Part shown: piece by piece, positions 11,291 to 22,900 of the stretch
Layout: the number at the start of each line of letters is the position of its first letter
How positions within the stretch are numbered: the first letter of the stretch is position 1
Assembly (NCBI GenBank): GCA_035772735.1
Contig: JASDFA010000010.1
Coordinates: forward strand, 95,810,001-95,874,000
Reading direction: 5' to 3'
Source: Datura wrightii
Taxonomy: Eukaryota; Streptophyta; Magnoliopsida; Solanales; Solanaceae
Length of the DNA stretch: 64,000 nt
Program-made: the position numbers and the translations under genes
The notes under the pieces: model-generated
Database searches by the model: none
Seen by the model: the letters and a program-made list of their open reading frames with translations, nothing else
What the model was told of the DNA's origin: nothing

Positions 11291-12287
11291 ATGCCTCCCA
11301 GACAAGCAAATGGAAGGAGAAATGGTAATGGGTGCCAGCAAGCCTCGCAGCCCCAGAAAACTCGATAGATTGACATGTTACTCATACCAGTCTCATGTCA
11401 GCCTTTCACATGTTGACACAGGCCATGACCTCCCAGATTAATCAGAAGGCGATGGCTCATGTTCCCCAGAATGGGAACGTAGCGGCGACTAGGGTAAGAG
11501 ACTTCCTCAGAATAAACCCACTCAAATTCTTGGGGTCAAAGGTGGATGAGGACTCATATGAGTTCTTAGAGGAGATCCAGAAGATCACCCGAATTTGATG
11601 GGAATGGAGAGCACATACTTAGACTCTTACCTGCTGAAAGGAGTCACTTACATATGGTTTTGCCAGTGGAAGGATAGTTGGGGAGTTGGAGTAGTCTTCG
11701 TGGGTTGGGATGAGTTTATGACTGCCTTTTTGGGATAGGTTCTTCCGTAGATAGTTGAGCGAGGCAAAGGTGGCAGAGTTCATCAACTTGAGGCAGAACA
11801 ACATGACTATCCAGGAGTATGCGTTGGATTTTACCCGACTGTCAAGTATGCACCGGAGATGGTAGCCGACCAGAGGGCTCGTGTGAGCAGGTTCGTGAAT
11901 GGAGTGTCATGACTCCTTGGTCAAAGAGTGCAGGACCTCCATGTTGCACAAGGACATAGACTTTCCACGTTTGGTGATATACGCCCAATAATAGAGGCAG
12001 AACAGGTGAAGGAAAAAGAGAGAGAGGCCAAGAGGGCTAGGACAGGAGATTTAGAGTTCTCCCCTCAGAGGCCGAGTGGTAGACACCGCTCATGCTCTCA
12101 GCAGAGATCATCAGCCCTAGCACCTTCGACAACCAGTGTTCCGTACAGACCTAGGGTAAGGGAGATTACCTATCTTGCTTGTAAGAGCTGTGGGAAGCAC
12201 CATTTGGGAGAATGCATGGCTGGATCAAATGCTTGTTTTTGGTGCAGAAAGTTGGATCATAAGAATAGAGATTGCGCGGAAGCCTAG
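11291..12287 (+). pseudogene. Element A gag, broken
   Basis: Starts at ATG 11291 (MPPRQANGRRNGN), followed by a stop near 11367. Readable parts: QNGNVAATRVRDFLRINPLKF and the block after it (11461-11595), AEFINLRQNNMTIQEYALDF (about 11775-11840) and a C-terminal piece 11928-12287 with a basic linker. This piece contains two cysteine-rich groups, CKSCGKHHLGEC and the CX2CX4HX4C knuckle CFWCRKLDHKNRDC, the nucleic-acid-binding site of gag. Multiple stops and frame changes. The protease that normally follows is missing; the sequence passes straight into the 3' untranslated region. Confidence 0.8.
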
Positions 12288-13390
12288 TGGGGAGAGAGTA
12301 GGGCCATAGCCACCTCTTCAGTATCTCCAATAACCTGCCCATTTTAGCAGGGTGCATCATCTAGCGCAGGTGGCGGACAATGTCAAAACCGCTCCAACGC
12401 CTTGTCAGCACATCAGGATAAGGGCAACTTGCCAGAAGTAGTCGCAGGTATATTATGAATTTCTCATATTACACTTTGCATGTTGCTAGCCCCAGAACCC
12501 CAGTGTTGAATAAGAAGATCTTGTGATCTTTGTTGAGAAGAGATTGTCGATGTATGGTATGAAATAACTGTGAGTATGAGGTTTGCAGTAAATGTTAGAA
12601 GGGGAGGAGGAGTCAAGAGTTAGTGGTGTAGCCCTAACCTTAAGAAAGATTCAGGAGCCTTAGAATGATGGATTTAAGCTAAGGGGGAGATGGTAAGTCT
12701 GTGAGACAAGTCAAATCTTGAGTATGCTAGTAGGGGAGTTCCAGCCCTAACAACCACGGTATGCCAATCCCTTCAGGTTCAGATAATTCCTCTTGTGTTT
12801 AGTTGAAGCTATTCTCTATCCATTCCCATGTGTAGACTTCCAGAATCTCTAGATAGCCACTTCAGACAGCGATGCCAGTCTTATTATATGAATCCTTAAT
12901 GCTCATCTTCATGTTATAAACTAGCTATGTGTGTTAACTCATGTCTTCCAGTGCGTTCAGTTCAAACTCAGTCTTTAGAAACTCCTTTAGTAGATCAGTA
13001 GGTAAGGTTACATCATGTATGTTCTTAGTTTTAGATGTCATGAATGATTCGTGCTCTTGAGTCCCTTACTTTTAGTTAGACCAGATATCATGAATTCTAG
13101 TTCAGTATCAGAAAGCGATTCAAGAATGATGACTCAATCCATTTAGCTCAGTCCCAGTTAGAGGAATATTCCTTCTCAGTGTTCTATCTAGTTCCATGTC
13201 AGTTTCATGTCTTTCAGTCCCTCTCACACCTTAGCATGCATGTACGATTTAGATATTTAATTCAGATATGTATATCATCTCGGAGTCAGATACTCCATTA
13301 GTTTCAGTTGTAAATGTTCAGTATTTGGGATTTCGGTTCTTTCCCTAGTTTTTCAATATGTTTAGCCTAGATTTTAGGACGAATGTTCCC
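12288..13390 (+). other. Element A 3' interior, deletion-joined
   Basis: Short post-gag remnant (about 12290-12450), then non-coding sequence typical of the zone before the 3' LTR. It ends with 'aggacgaatgttcccaa', which also occurs in front of the 3' LTR of element F. All of pol has been lost by deletion around 12450-12700. Confidence 0.65.
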
Positions 13391-13400
13391 AAGGGGAGAT
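13391..13400 (+). other. Polypurine tract of element A
   Basis: AAGGGGAGAT directly before the 3' LTR, the priming site for plus-strand DNA synthesis. The same context occurs before the 3' LTR of F at 62760. Confidence 0.75.
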
Positions 13401-13402
13401 AT

Positions 13403-16021
13403 TGTAACACCCCAGAGTTTCCCAGATCAGACCCTAGAGTTGGATGAAGTTCATCATAAAATCAGCAGAAAAACTACTCAGAATGACTCATTCAACGAGT
13501 AGTTGGTTGCCCTAACGACCTGTTAGATAGAGTCGTGGTGAGCTAGCAGACCAGACCTCCCAGAAACAATAAGGCAAGAGAAGAACCATTGTTAGCTATG
13601 ATGGGTCGTACTGAGTGGCTGTTGGTTGGATTTTAGAAAGGGTTCGACTAAGTGGTTTGGTGACAATGGACAGTTACCATGAACTGTTAAGTGATGCAAT
13701 GACCTATCGTGACGGTCGTTGGAGGGATCTAAGATTGTCGAGGCAGTGGTGATGACGAAAGGTACTGATGAGTCGTAGGGTCAAGTAACGACTCATCCTG
13801 TCGGTCATGGGATGAAGAAGCTGAATCTGGAGAAATGACCCCTGAAGTAACAGACGGTCACCATGAGCCGGGGTAAGGACCAACGATTAGTGGTGATGGT
13901 CGTGGTCACTAGACGGGCAGATTTTTAATCTTAGTCCCAGGGGTATTTTAGTAAAGTCCTATCTTCCAGTTCTTAGATGATGTTTTTTTGGGTATGGTAA
14001 GGGTTGAATTAAAGGGGTTTTCACTAGCCTAAGCCCCTGATTCTCCAAATTGTTCCATAAGGTTTTCTTCTTCTTCTATCAAGTTTAAAAGCATCTAGGG
14101 TTTCTTTCAAGAGCTGGAAGCTTCAAGATCAGGTATGTGGGACTTCAACAAGGATATCTTTTCATCCCTGTGTCCCAATTTTTATACTAAAACCCTAAAC
14201 CCTCGATTTCTAGAAAAGCATGTTCTGGGGTTTCAATTTATGCACGAATTCTCATATGTCTTCTATGAATTCTAAAACCCATCATGATTATAGCCGTGTA
14301 TGCTTAAGAAATTACTTCCACATTCTTGAATTATGTACATGATATGTGAATAACGTGATTATACAATTTTCACCATGATTTAGCATAAATTCCGAAATGG
14401 GATTTCATTAAATATTCACATGCTCGTACCATGAACTCGTTATATATGTTTAAAGCATGAGTCGATCATATGGGTTTCCATAAATATAGAATATATGATT
14501 CAGTATATGTGTTGAGGTACGATTAGAACATATGGGCTTGGGTGGATATGAAATATGTATATGCCTTCACTATGATTTTGGGTATATGTTAAAGTATGAC
14601 TTGGACCTATCGATCTTACATGAATCTAGTATATATGACTTATACTATGAATTCAAGATTAAAATGTTATGAATTTCGAGAACAAAGCATGATAGTGATC
14701 TTTCAGTTTTTCGAGGCTTTTATAGTAGAAAACAGCCTTGATCAGACTCTAATGAATTTAGTATGATGTGGTTAGTTTAACACTCAGGCCTATGATTAGT
14801 TGAAGTAGCTTAGACTAGATGAATGACATCAGATTGGTACCTTCCAGGTTAAAGTGTAGTCGGGATTCTCAAAAACAGAGAGTGTTTTCCTTAGCTCAGT
14901 TAGGGATTCTGAATAGCAGAGAATGCTTTCCTTAGTCAGTTTGAGACTCACAATAGCAGAGAATGTTTTCCTTAGCTCAGTTAGGGATTCTCAATAGCAG
15001 AGAATGTTTCCCTTAGTCAGTCTGTGATTCTCAATAGCATAGAATGTTTCCCTTAGTTAGTTTGGGACTCTCAATAGCAGAGAATGTTTCCCTTAGCTCA
15101 GTTAGGAATTCTCAATAGCAGAGAATGTTTTCCTTACTCAATCTGGGATTCTCAATAGTAGAGAATGTTTCCCTTAGTCAGTCTAGGACTCTCAATAGCA
15201 GAGAATGTTTCCCTTAACTTAGTTATGGACTCTCAATAGTAGAGAATGTCTCTCTTAGTTTACGATATCAGCTCATCTCAGCTCTGTATAGTTTCAGACT
15301 ATAGTTCAGATCAATTTTAGCAAAATTCAATGTCAGTTATCAGCAGATAGTCAGTACAACATATGATATCAGTTACAGCTTCAGTTCTCAGTAATGTACA
15401 GTACATGACTCTTATGTATCAACTTGTTTTCAAATAAAATCTTCATGTCATTATATATGTATCTCAGACAGGGTTATTGTATTTCAGTTTAGTTATATGT
15501 TCAGTGATGTACTCAGTTTACTTCCTTCCAGTATACTTGCTTGTTTTAGTTTTCTTATGCTTCTCGCATACTCAGTACATTCCAAGTACTGACCGGATAC
15601 TTTATGTGCTATATCTTCTCATGATATAGATTTAGGTTTCCAAACCTAGCCTCGTGGTTAGACACACTCTATTTCCATCTTAGCTGATTGTGGTGAGTCC
15701 TCATCTCTCGAGGACGAGATCTGTGTTTTCCTATTTCAGTTTTCAGACTTTAGGAGTTAGCTGGGGGCTTGTCCCAGCAACTCATCAGTGTAGTAGAGGC
15801 TTTCAGACTTGTATGAACAGATTCAACTTATGATTCAGAGTTTTATTATATTATGTTCTTCTGGGTTTTGATTAGACTCTTTCAGTTAGCTTCCGCTTGG
15901 TTATGTTTATGTTAGTTGCTATTCCGCTAGTGTTATGCTATGATTATGCCATGGGTCAACTTGGGGCTCTCGGGGTTTCTTGTCCCGTGTCTCGATCCAA
16001 GCCTATGTTCGAGTCGTGACA
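13403..16021 (+). repeat. 3' LTR of element A
   Basis: TGTAACACC ... GTCGTGACA with intact TG/CA ends. It carries the same hairpin minisatellite (14865-15265) and a splice donor CAG|GTATGT at 14130-14138. Relative to the 5' LTR it lacks 20 bp between two ATCAG repeats just before the donor, and it lacks the TA microsatellite. Confidence 0.88.
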
Positions 16022-16142
16022 GGAGATTTCTCGTAGCCTCTTTTACATAAGTGTGGCATGCTTCACACCCTGGAACAGACTCTATTAACGTGGCCTTCAG
16101 AAACCCTAGGACACACCTAAACCTTTGCTCTGATTCCAAGTT
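16022..16142 (-). other. Element H leader and primer binding site
   Basis: Minus strand: 'aacttggaatcagagc' (primer site 16127-16139, initiator-Met type with one mismatch) directly follows the LTR end at 16143. A leader follows that resumes at 8415 beyond element A. The leader text ('gtgtcctagg', 'ctgaaggccacgtta') matches the leaders of A (11098 onward) and F (53678 onward). Confidence 0.75.
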
Positions 16143-18485
16143 TATCACGACCCGAGCATAGACCCTGGATTGAGATATGGGACCTAGGACCATGAATGGC
16201 TCTAGGATAACCCATGACACATGCATAGTAACTCAAGAGTATGAGCTAAAGCTAAATTTAAAACATAAGCATGGATAGAGGGAGTCTATACAACATAAAG
16301 CATAAGTAAGAGTGACAAATCACAACACAGAGTCATCTACTATATAACTATCTTAAAAGCCTCTACTCATAGGATGAGTTGATGGGACAATACCCCCAAC
16401 TAACTCACTAAGTATGAAACTAAGCTACGATATGAAAAAGAGATGTAACCCAAAATTGACGTCCTTGTCCATGAGGACTCACCAAAAGTGAAGTGAAACT
16501 GGATTTAGCGGGAGTGAGCTAGCTTCGAGACTGAGAAGGATCACCCAAACCTATATTATAAAATGATATAGCATATAGTATGCGGTCAGTATTTTGAATG
16601 TACCGAGTATGTGGAGAAAGTAAAACATGCTAGTAAAATAATGGTAAGAAACCATAAATATACATAAAGATAGATCGTGAGAATAAGGGCAACATGCTAA
16701 TAGCCATATATCTGAATTATATATAATCACAAGCTATTCATCATAAGCTGAACATTATGACTCAAGGTTTAGAAATAGAAATCATAGAGCGTACTTATAC
16801 TTGAAAACATTAGTGAAACTCAAACTGATCAATGCGTCAAATATGCTACAAGAAATAATATCATAAGACATGGCCATGAGTAATTGAAAACATGAGGAAC
16901 AATGGGATGTTTTTTCATAACCAACACCATCATGATAGAGTTTACATGATGCCCCAACTATCTCAGTCAAGTGGCCAAAGCCGTCCCAAGCTTACCAAGG
17001 CAAGGAATGATTAAGGAGTGATATCACTTGTAAGTGCCCATAGGGTTTGAACATGAATATATACCTACAGTGGAACATAGTTCTAAGACTTAGAATTTTC
17101 TTGAACACCTCGCCCACTAGGTGCTAGACAGTACTCCCTAAAATATGCACATGACTTATAATCATTATCATCAAAGCATACTTGAAGTAAATGGGCTAGT
17201 TGAAATCATGAGATACATAAACATACTTGAAATACATGAACTAGCCATGAACAAGGCCCGTGAGTCGGCCATAAAGATAAAATTGATATTCATGAAAGCT
17301 ATGCATACTTTAGAAAATCACCATATCTTGTAATTTATAAATTCATAAAGGATTCTTGTGAAAGTCATGCATCATGATCATAAAAAATAATTTAAAACTT
17401 GTGCGACTTGTAATCATAAAGTAATCTTAGAATTTAACTCAATTGAATATAACCCTAGAGTTTCATAATTATACTTGGAACTTAGAAATCGTAATTTCAT
17501 GAAATACTTGAAAGAAACATGAAACCCAAAGCATAGAATCATATATTTGATCAAGATGGGCTAACCCGATAGACGAACATGGAGAAATTCAACAAGATCC
17601 TACCCAAACCTATAAATTTGAATTAAGCCATGGGAAATTTGGGGAATTATGTATTTGATTGAAGAAGGGCCATGAGGGTGGAATAAACCCCTTATTGACA
17701 ATTCCACATACCTAGGTTCACTAATTTCTTGACTTGGCTTGAGGTCCAAAGAGATTTGAGATGAACTTGAGGAAGAGCCCAAGCTTGACTTGAGGGAATT
17801 TGATCTTGTATTAGGAGTGTTAGGAATAGAATGAGAGTTTATAAAGGATAAAACCCTTAAAAAATACTCTTGCCAAAGCTTAAAACGACATAGCATAGGA
17901 GTTAGGAACTTAGGAAATTATGAAAGCTCTCTTAAATATCTGACTACAACAAGAACATTGCCAGTCCCAATGGGTGAACTAACAAGTCATTAGGTCACTG
18001 GATGACTCATTGGCCTCATCCGTTACCACTAGCTGAAATTCCAATTTTCTGATCTTAATTTGATGCCTCCACTTAACGATTCATCATGACACTTAACGGA
18101 TTACTTCACCGCTCATTAATGCTCTCTGAATCTCAAGTTTTCAACTAGGAATCACACTTAACGAGTCACCTAATGGATCATTAGGTGACCCAAAAACTCA
18201 TTGTGATAATTCATCCTGACTTCTGGAATTTGATATTTCTCCAATACTGCACAAACAACAGATGACCTAACGAATCATGGGGTGACTTAATGACTCGTCG
18301 CTGCATCCATCAATCCTCCTGGAACCAACATCCACCCAACTCTTTTACACATAACGGGTCACTTAATAACCCATCAAGTGACTTAACAGGTCAATTGACT
18401 ACTCATTCTGTCACCTGGTGCATATTTTTCTGTTTTCTCCGTCTCAATCCTCGAGTCTTATCTTAGGGACTTTTAGGGTATTACA
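16143..18485 (-). repeat. LTR of element H
   Basis: On the minus strand it runs from TGTAATACCCTAAAAGTCCC at 18485 to GGGTCGTGATA at 16143. It is unusual in having interior-type sequence on both sides: a 3' untranslated/polypurine zone upstream (18486-18745) and a primer site plus gag leader downstream. Confidence 0.75.
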
Positions 18486-18745
18486 TTATTTTTCCTTTGG
18501 AAATATTCATCCTTGAAAGTAGATTAATCATATTGGAAGGCTAGGGAAGGAACTACAATCCCAAAACAGAACAACCATAGCCAAAAATTGATGGAGTGAT
18601 TGACTCCGGACTGAGATACACGACGTAACTGAATTCATGAAACATACATGAATGTTATGACATGAAAGTAACTGAGAGACATGCCAATCAACAACAAGAA
18701 CTTTACAAAAAAAATTCATGAAAATCAAGGCTAGCTAATTAGGTG
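18486..18745 (-). other. Element H-type 3' interior preceding the LTR
   Basis: Minus-strand text ('gtctctcagttac', 'cggagtcaatcactcc', 'gggattgtag', 'ccttccctagccttcc', 'aaggatgaatatttccaaag') parallels the end of the interior of element A at 13205-13400. A polypurine-like AAAGGAAAAATAA abuts the LTR. Near 18745 it joins Athila-type sequence of element B. Confidence 0.65.
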
Positions 18746-19871
18746 TAAGAGGTGCGAACTGGCCCCACACTTAATTCGCTAGCATACTTGTGAGAATTTG
18801 TCAAATAGGGTACTTAAACTTCCCCAATTATCATACCAAATCTCATCAACCTAAATTATTCATCAACTATACACTACAAACCATGTTCACGATTTTTCCT
18901 TACACCTTTTTTTTTCAAGATCGCTTCAATTTAGCCACTCCCTTCACTCTCCTAACTCTTACTTCACAATTCACGCAACCCAAGTGTGGAAGTGGTCATA
19001 ATAATTTTAATTAATAATTAATCATGAATTGCACTAACTTTCCAAAATCAATTAACATGAATTTTTCAATAACCCAAGATTTTCACAATTCAAGAATTAC
19101 ATTAATCAAGCACTTTCTCTCTCTACATAAATACTCCAATTCACTATTTTTCGTAAAATTTCTCTACAACCCATTCATCACCCTCTTCACACCCACAACT
19201 TAAAATGAAAAAATTCAACCAAAAACAAGTAACTTAAACAAGGGTATAATATTATTATGGAGGAACACATGAGATTTAAGCTATGTAAACCCATATTATG
19301 AAGTTCAAGATTATCACCCAACAATGGTGATTTTGGATTTTTCAATTTTGGGAAGAAGGGTAATGGAATCATGCTTATTCATTAAATACCAAAGGACAGA
19401 TAAATTACTTACTTGAGTTGAAAAAGATTTTATCACCAAGCTTTTTGGAGAAGACAACAATGGGAGAGAGGGGAAAGGGAGTTACGCCCAAAAGGGAAAG
19501 GAGAGAGAAAATTATTTTGTTTTTTTTACTTTGGCTTGTAAGAGAGAGAAGATGAATGGGGATTTAAAATAAAGGCACAGTCATGGGTTTTTATTTGACC
19601 CATGGACCCAAAATGTTTTTTCCCATCTTGCACCTGGCCCGGCGCGCCACCCATCTAACCCTATACTTAGAAAAAAGTTTTCTTGGTAAGTTGGTTCAGG
19701 TGCGGCGTGCCGCCCATACCACCAACCTGAAATTTTTTTCTTTTGAAGTTCAACACCTGGAGCCCCACGCCAGGTATTTCGCCTTAGACTTAGAATTTTT
19801 TCAACTTCTTTTCCTTGCTCTTTCACCTCAAATTCCCTATTTGTCTCTACAAAAAAAAAGAATGTTAGAAA
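18746..19871 (-). other. Element B 3' non-coding interior
   Basis: No ORF is supported. On the minus strand it holds palindrome-like GC-rich motifs near 19740-19630, a TTTTAAAT box and CT-rich leader near 19570-19500, and 'caagtaagtaa' near 19410, the same order of parts as in front of ORF2 in element D. No ORF2 homologue is found; it would lie in the lost part. Confidence 0.45.
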
Positions 19872-19889
19872 TATGGGTTGCCTCCCACT
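19872..19889 (-). promoter_or_regulatory. Post-gag stem-loop, element B copy
   Basis: Minus strand TGGG-AGGCAA-CCCA, with outer pairs decayed. Upstream on the minus strand is a perfect GTCGTG-C-CACGAC palindrome (19918-19906), the first hairpin of the same module. Confidence 0.65.
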
Positions 19890-19978
19890 AAGCGTCTTAG
19901 TTATAGTCGTGGCACGACATTCACGAGTTGGCTCTCGTGCAACACCTGATTTAACATCGTGGGATGATACAAGACTTC

Positions 19979-22900
19979 TCACTCCTCCAATTGAGTAATA
20001 TGATTAGTATCCCGACTTTCTGCTAGTTCAACTCTAAACACATGTTGTTCAACTGCCTTCTTAGACTCTCCAGGCTCCACCATTGTGCTCATTTTGAAAT
20101 CCTCATAGTGAGGTAGCAACTTTGCCGCCCTGAACACATCAAAGACTGCCTCTTGTCCATCCACATTCATCAACATTTTGCTCGACTTCAACCTTATAAC
20201 TGCATTCGTGGTGGCTAAGAATCCTCTTCCCAAAATAAGGAAATCTGCTGCATCGGTTTCGTCATCCAAGATTATAAAATCCACCGACAGGATGAATGGT
20301 CCCAATTTGATCAATACATCCTCAATGATCCCATCAAGATGCGAGGGACCTATTGGCTAACTATAACATAACTGTGGTGGGATGGGGTTCACCTGATACA
20401 GAGGTTCTAATCAATGACACCGGCATCAGATTGATTCTTTCACCTAGATCAGACAGTGATGAACCAACTTCTCCACTCCCAATGATCACTGAAATAGTGA
20501 AGCTCCCCGGATCTTTCAGCTTCTTCGAAATCTTATTCTGCACCTGGGAACTACACTCCTCCATAAGAGCTGCAATGTAAAACTCAGAGAGCCTTCTTTT
20601 TTTTGGCCACGATATCCTTCAGATACCTGGCATATTTTGAAAATTTTTAAAACAGTTCCATCAATGGTAGATTCAGATGTAGCTGTGTTATACCTCATAA
20701 ATTTCTGTAGTACGACTGTCGTGTGCGCATGTATATTGAGAATTATAGCATACAACACACCCAGGAGAAGGCTCGGGGGTGAACACGCGAGCGCGTTTTC
20801 GAACGGACAGGAGGCCAGGATCGAGAGGTTGGGCGCGCTGGGCGTCGCATCGCGTAGCTCTGGCGCCCCATGCCCCTGGTGCTGCATGATGGAGGACACA
20901 CTGCACACCCCTACCACCACCTTGGGTATATATAAGTCCATCTTGATGAATTTAAATCATTCACAAAAGATTTCCTCGACCAAGAATAGAGAGTAATGTG
21001 GGTTTCATCTAATTTTTGTCAAATTACGCTGCTAAACTCTGTCCAAATGCAAATTCATCTTGGATAACAAGTTCTAGGCCTACGAGAAACGTCTCTGCAG
21101 AGTTATTTCTTGAAAATTTGCTCGGTGTACCGGAACCTCACTGAGTAAAATTTGTTGGAATTACTCCAAATTGAGTCCTAAACGGCCATAAGCAATAAGT
21201 AAGCATTTCTCCCTTCTAAACTCTTGACAAATTATGAGTTTTCGGCCGAGTTAAACAAAGTTGAATTATAGTTAATATTATTATCAAAAGATATCGTTTG
21301 TTTGCCGAGTTTTAGTATTGAAAATAGCCCTATTCTCTTAGTGTAAGGGCTGCAGTTCAGTGGAACCACCGGCTACAGGTTGGAACTAATCGGTTAAACA
21401 AGAATAGGCATTCGAGGTATGTTAAGGCTAATTCCTTCATCAAGCTATTCCTGTAGTATAGTAATACGACTTATATCCTTGTAAGAAAGCTAGAAGCATG
21501 TGTGTTGTGATTAGCTGCTATCGTTAGTTTGAGATTAGTGTTCATGATTTCAGTTGGGACTGACCCTACCTTATATAGCCTTCCATCGAGCAACCTTAGG
21601 GATACTAGCAGTTTCATCACCTACGGGTCTATATAGATCACTTAGAGGAGATATATGTTGTCCGACAGGACTATATTCAGGCCCAAGGGCCATATTAACG
21701 TCCAGCCACAAATGGGCTTCTATTTTTATGTCGTACCAGCATCACTAGCCCTCCGTCGAGCCTTGTGTGCCTAGGGTACAGTTAAGGGATCCCATCGGGA
21801 TCAGACACAACTACTGAAGCCCAGCAGGATTAGTTTCATACCCAGAGGCTAAGTAGGTTGGCTATAGTTACCCGTTTACGCTTATTGACCATGTTAGAGG
21901 TATAAGATTGAAGTGAACTCGCCGGGGCTTATGGGGGCCCAGGTCGGTTCTGTGCTGGTTGTACCTTCCAAGCTTATGGGGGCTAGGTAAGGTTCTTGTT
22001 TGCATTACTTATTATTGGTTATAAAACAGGTTGTGAGGCTATTCAAGCTATACATCTTATCCTTTCTATTGATCGTTTTTAGTTCTATTATCAGTATTAT
22101 TCAGTCATTTTCATTATTACCTTACATATTTGGTACATATTATATTGACGCCCATCTTTGGGGCGCTGCATTACTTTCCTACAGGTGTGAATAGATGTGG
22201 TTCAGGACCTTCCTAGTTGCCAGCCAAAGTTCGCAGTCCCGTCAACTCCTTTTCTTCAGAGTTGATAGTTAGAGAAGGTTTGTCCTTTTGTTGTACAACT
22301 TTTGGGTAGGTCGGGGCCCTGTCCCGATCATTATTCCACTCTTAGAGGCTTGCAGGCTATAGTTTCTCTGTCATTTGTTGTTGTTGGGTGTGTGGGGCCT
22401 ATGTATGTTTTATTTTGCGTATTGGCCGTGTTAGGGCCTAGTTTAGCTACTAGTTAGCAGCCTTTTCGGCTTTAGCATGATTGTGACCGCCCATTTTGAT
22501 TCTGTTATAACTAGACAACATGGTGGTCTTGTCGACACGCATAGGATCCCTGTATTGCCTTGTTGCTGGTTAGTTGTCTTCTTTCACAGGTGGCCTTGTT
22601 GACCTGAGACTTGTTTACAACCGAGATATAACTCGTCATTTTTCTAATTTGAATCGCTGGTATGCACCAGAGGTGCATGAGCCTAGCCAAGTCAGTTCAG
22701 ATCCCAGTATGGCCTCAGGTGCCAGTCATGTCTCCCAAGGTGGGGCATGACAAGCTGCTTCAACACATCAAGAAACTTCTCACAAGTTGTGTCCTCCTTT
22801 TGCGTTTTGAACCTTTGTGGAAATAGAGGCGGTGGTCTAGCTTCTACCACTTTCAATTCTGAGTTACTTGACTCACCCACCTCATGCTTAGACCTCATAA

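Larger units (their letters stand above)
8421..16021 (+). mobile_element. Element A: nested, internally deleted Tekay/Del-type LTR retrotransposon
   Basis: Two long LTRs (8421-11072 and 13403-16021) flank a 2.3-kb interior with an initiator-Met-type primer site, a broken gag and a polypurine tract, but no protease, reverse transcriptase or integrase. A perfect 5-bp target duplication GGAGA lies at 8416-8420 and 16022-16026, proving one insertion event. The target was the gag leader of the minus-strand element H: leader sequence is continuous across the site once A is removed. LTRs run TG...CA in the 3' copy; the 5' copy has mutated ends (TA...AA). The element could only move with proteins supplied in trans. 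Confidence 0.9.

Noticed and set aside
20637..20996. Plus and minus frames of 119 and 141 codons near the start of solo LTR 1
   Set aside because: They overlap on both strands in GC-rich LTR sequence, cross the LTR/gag boundary, and show no family motif.
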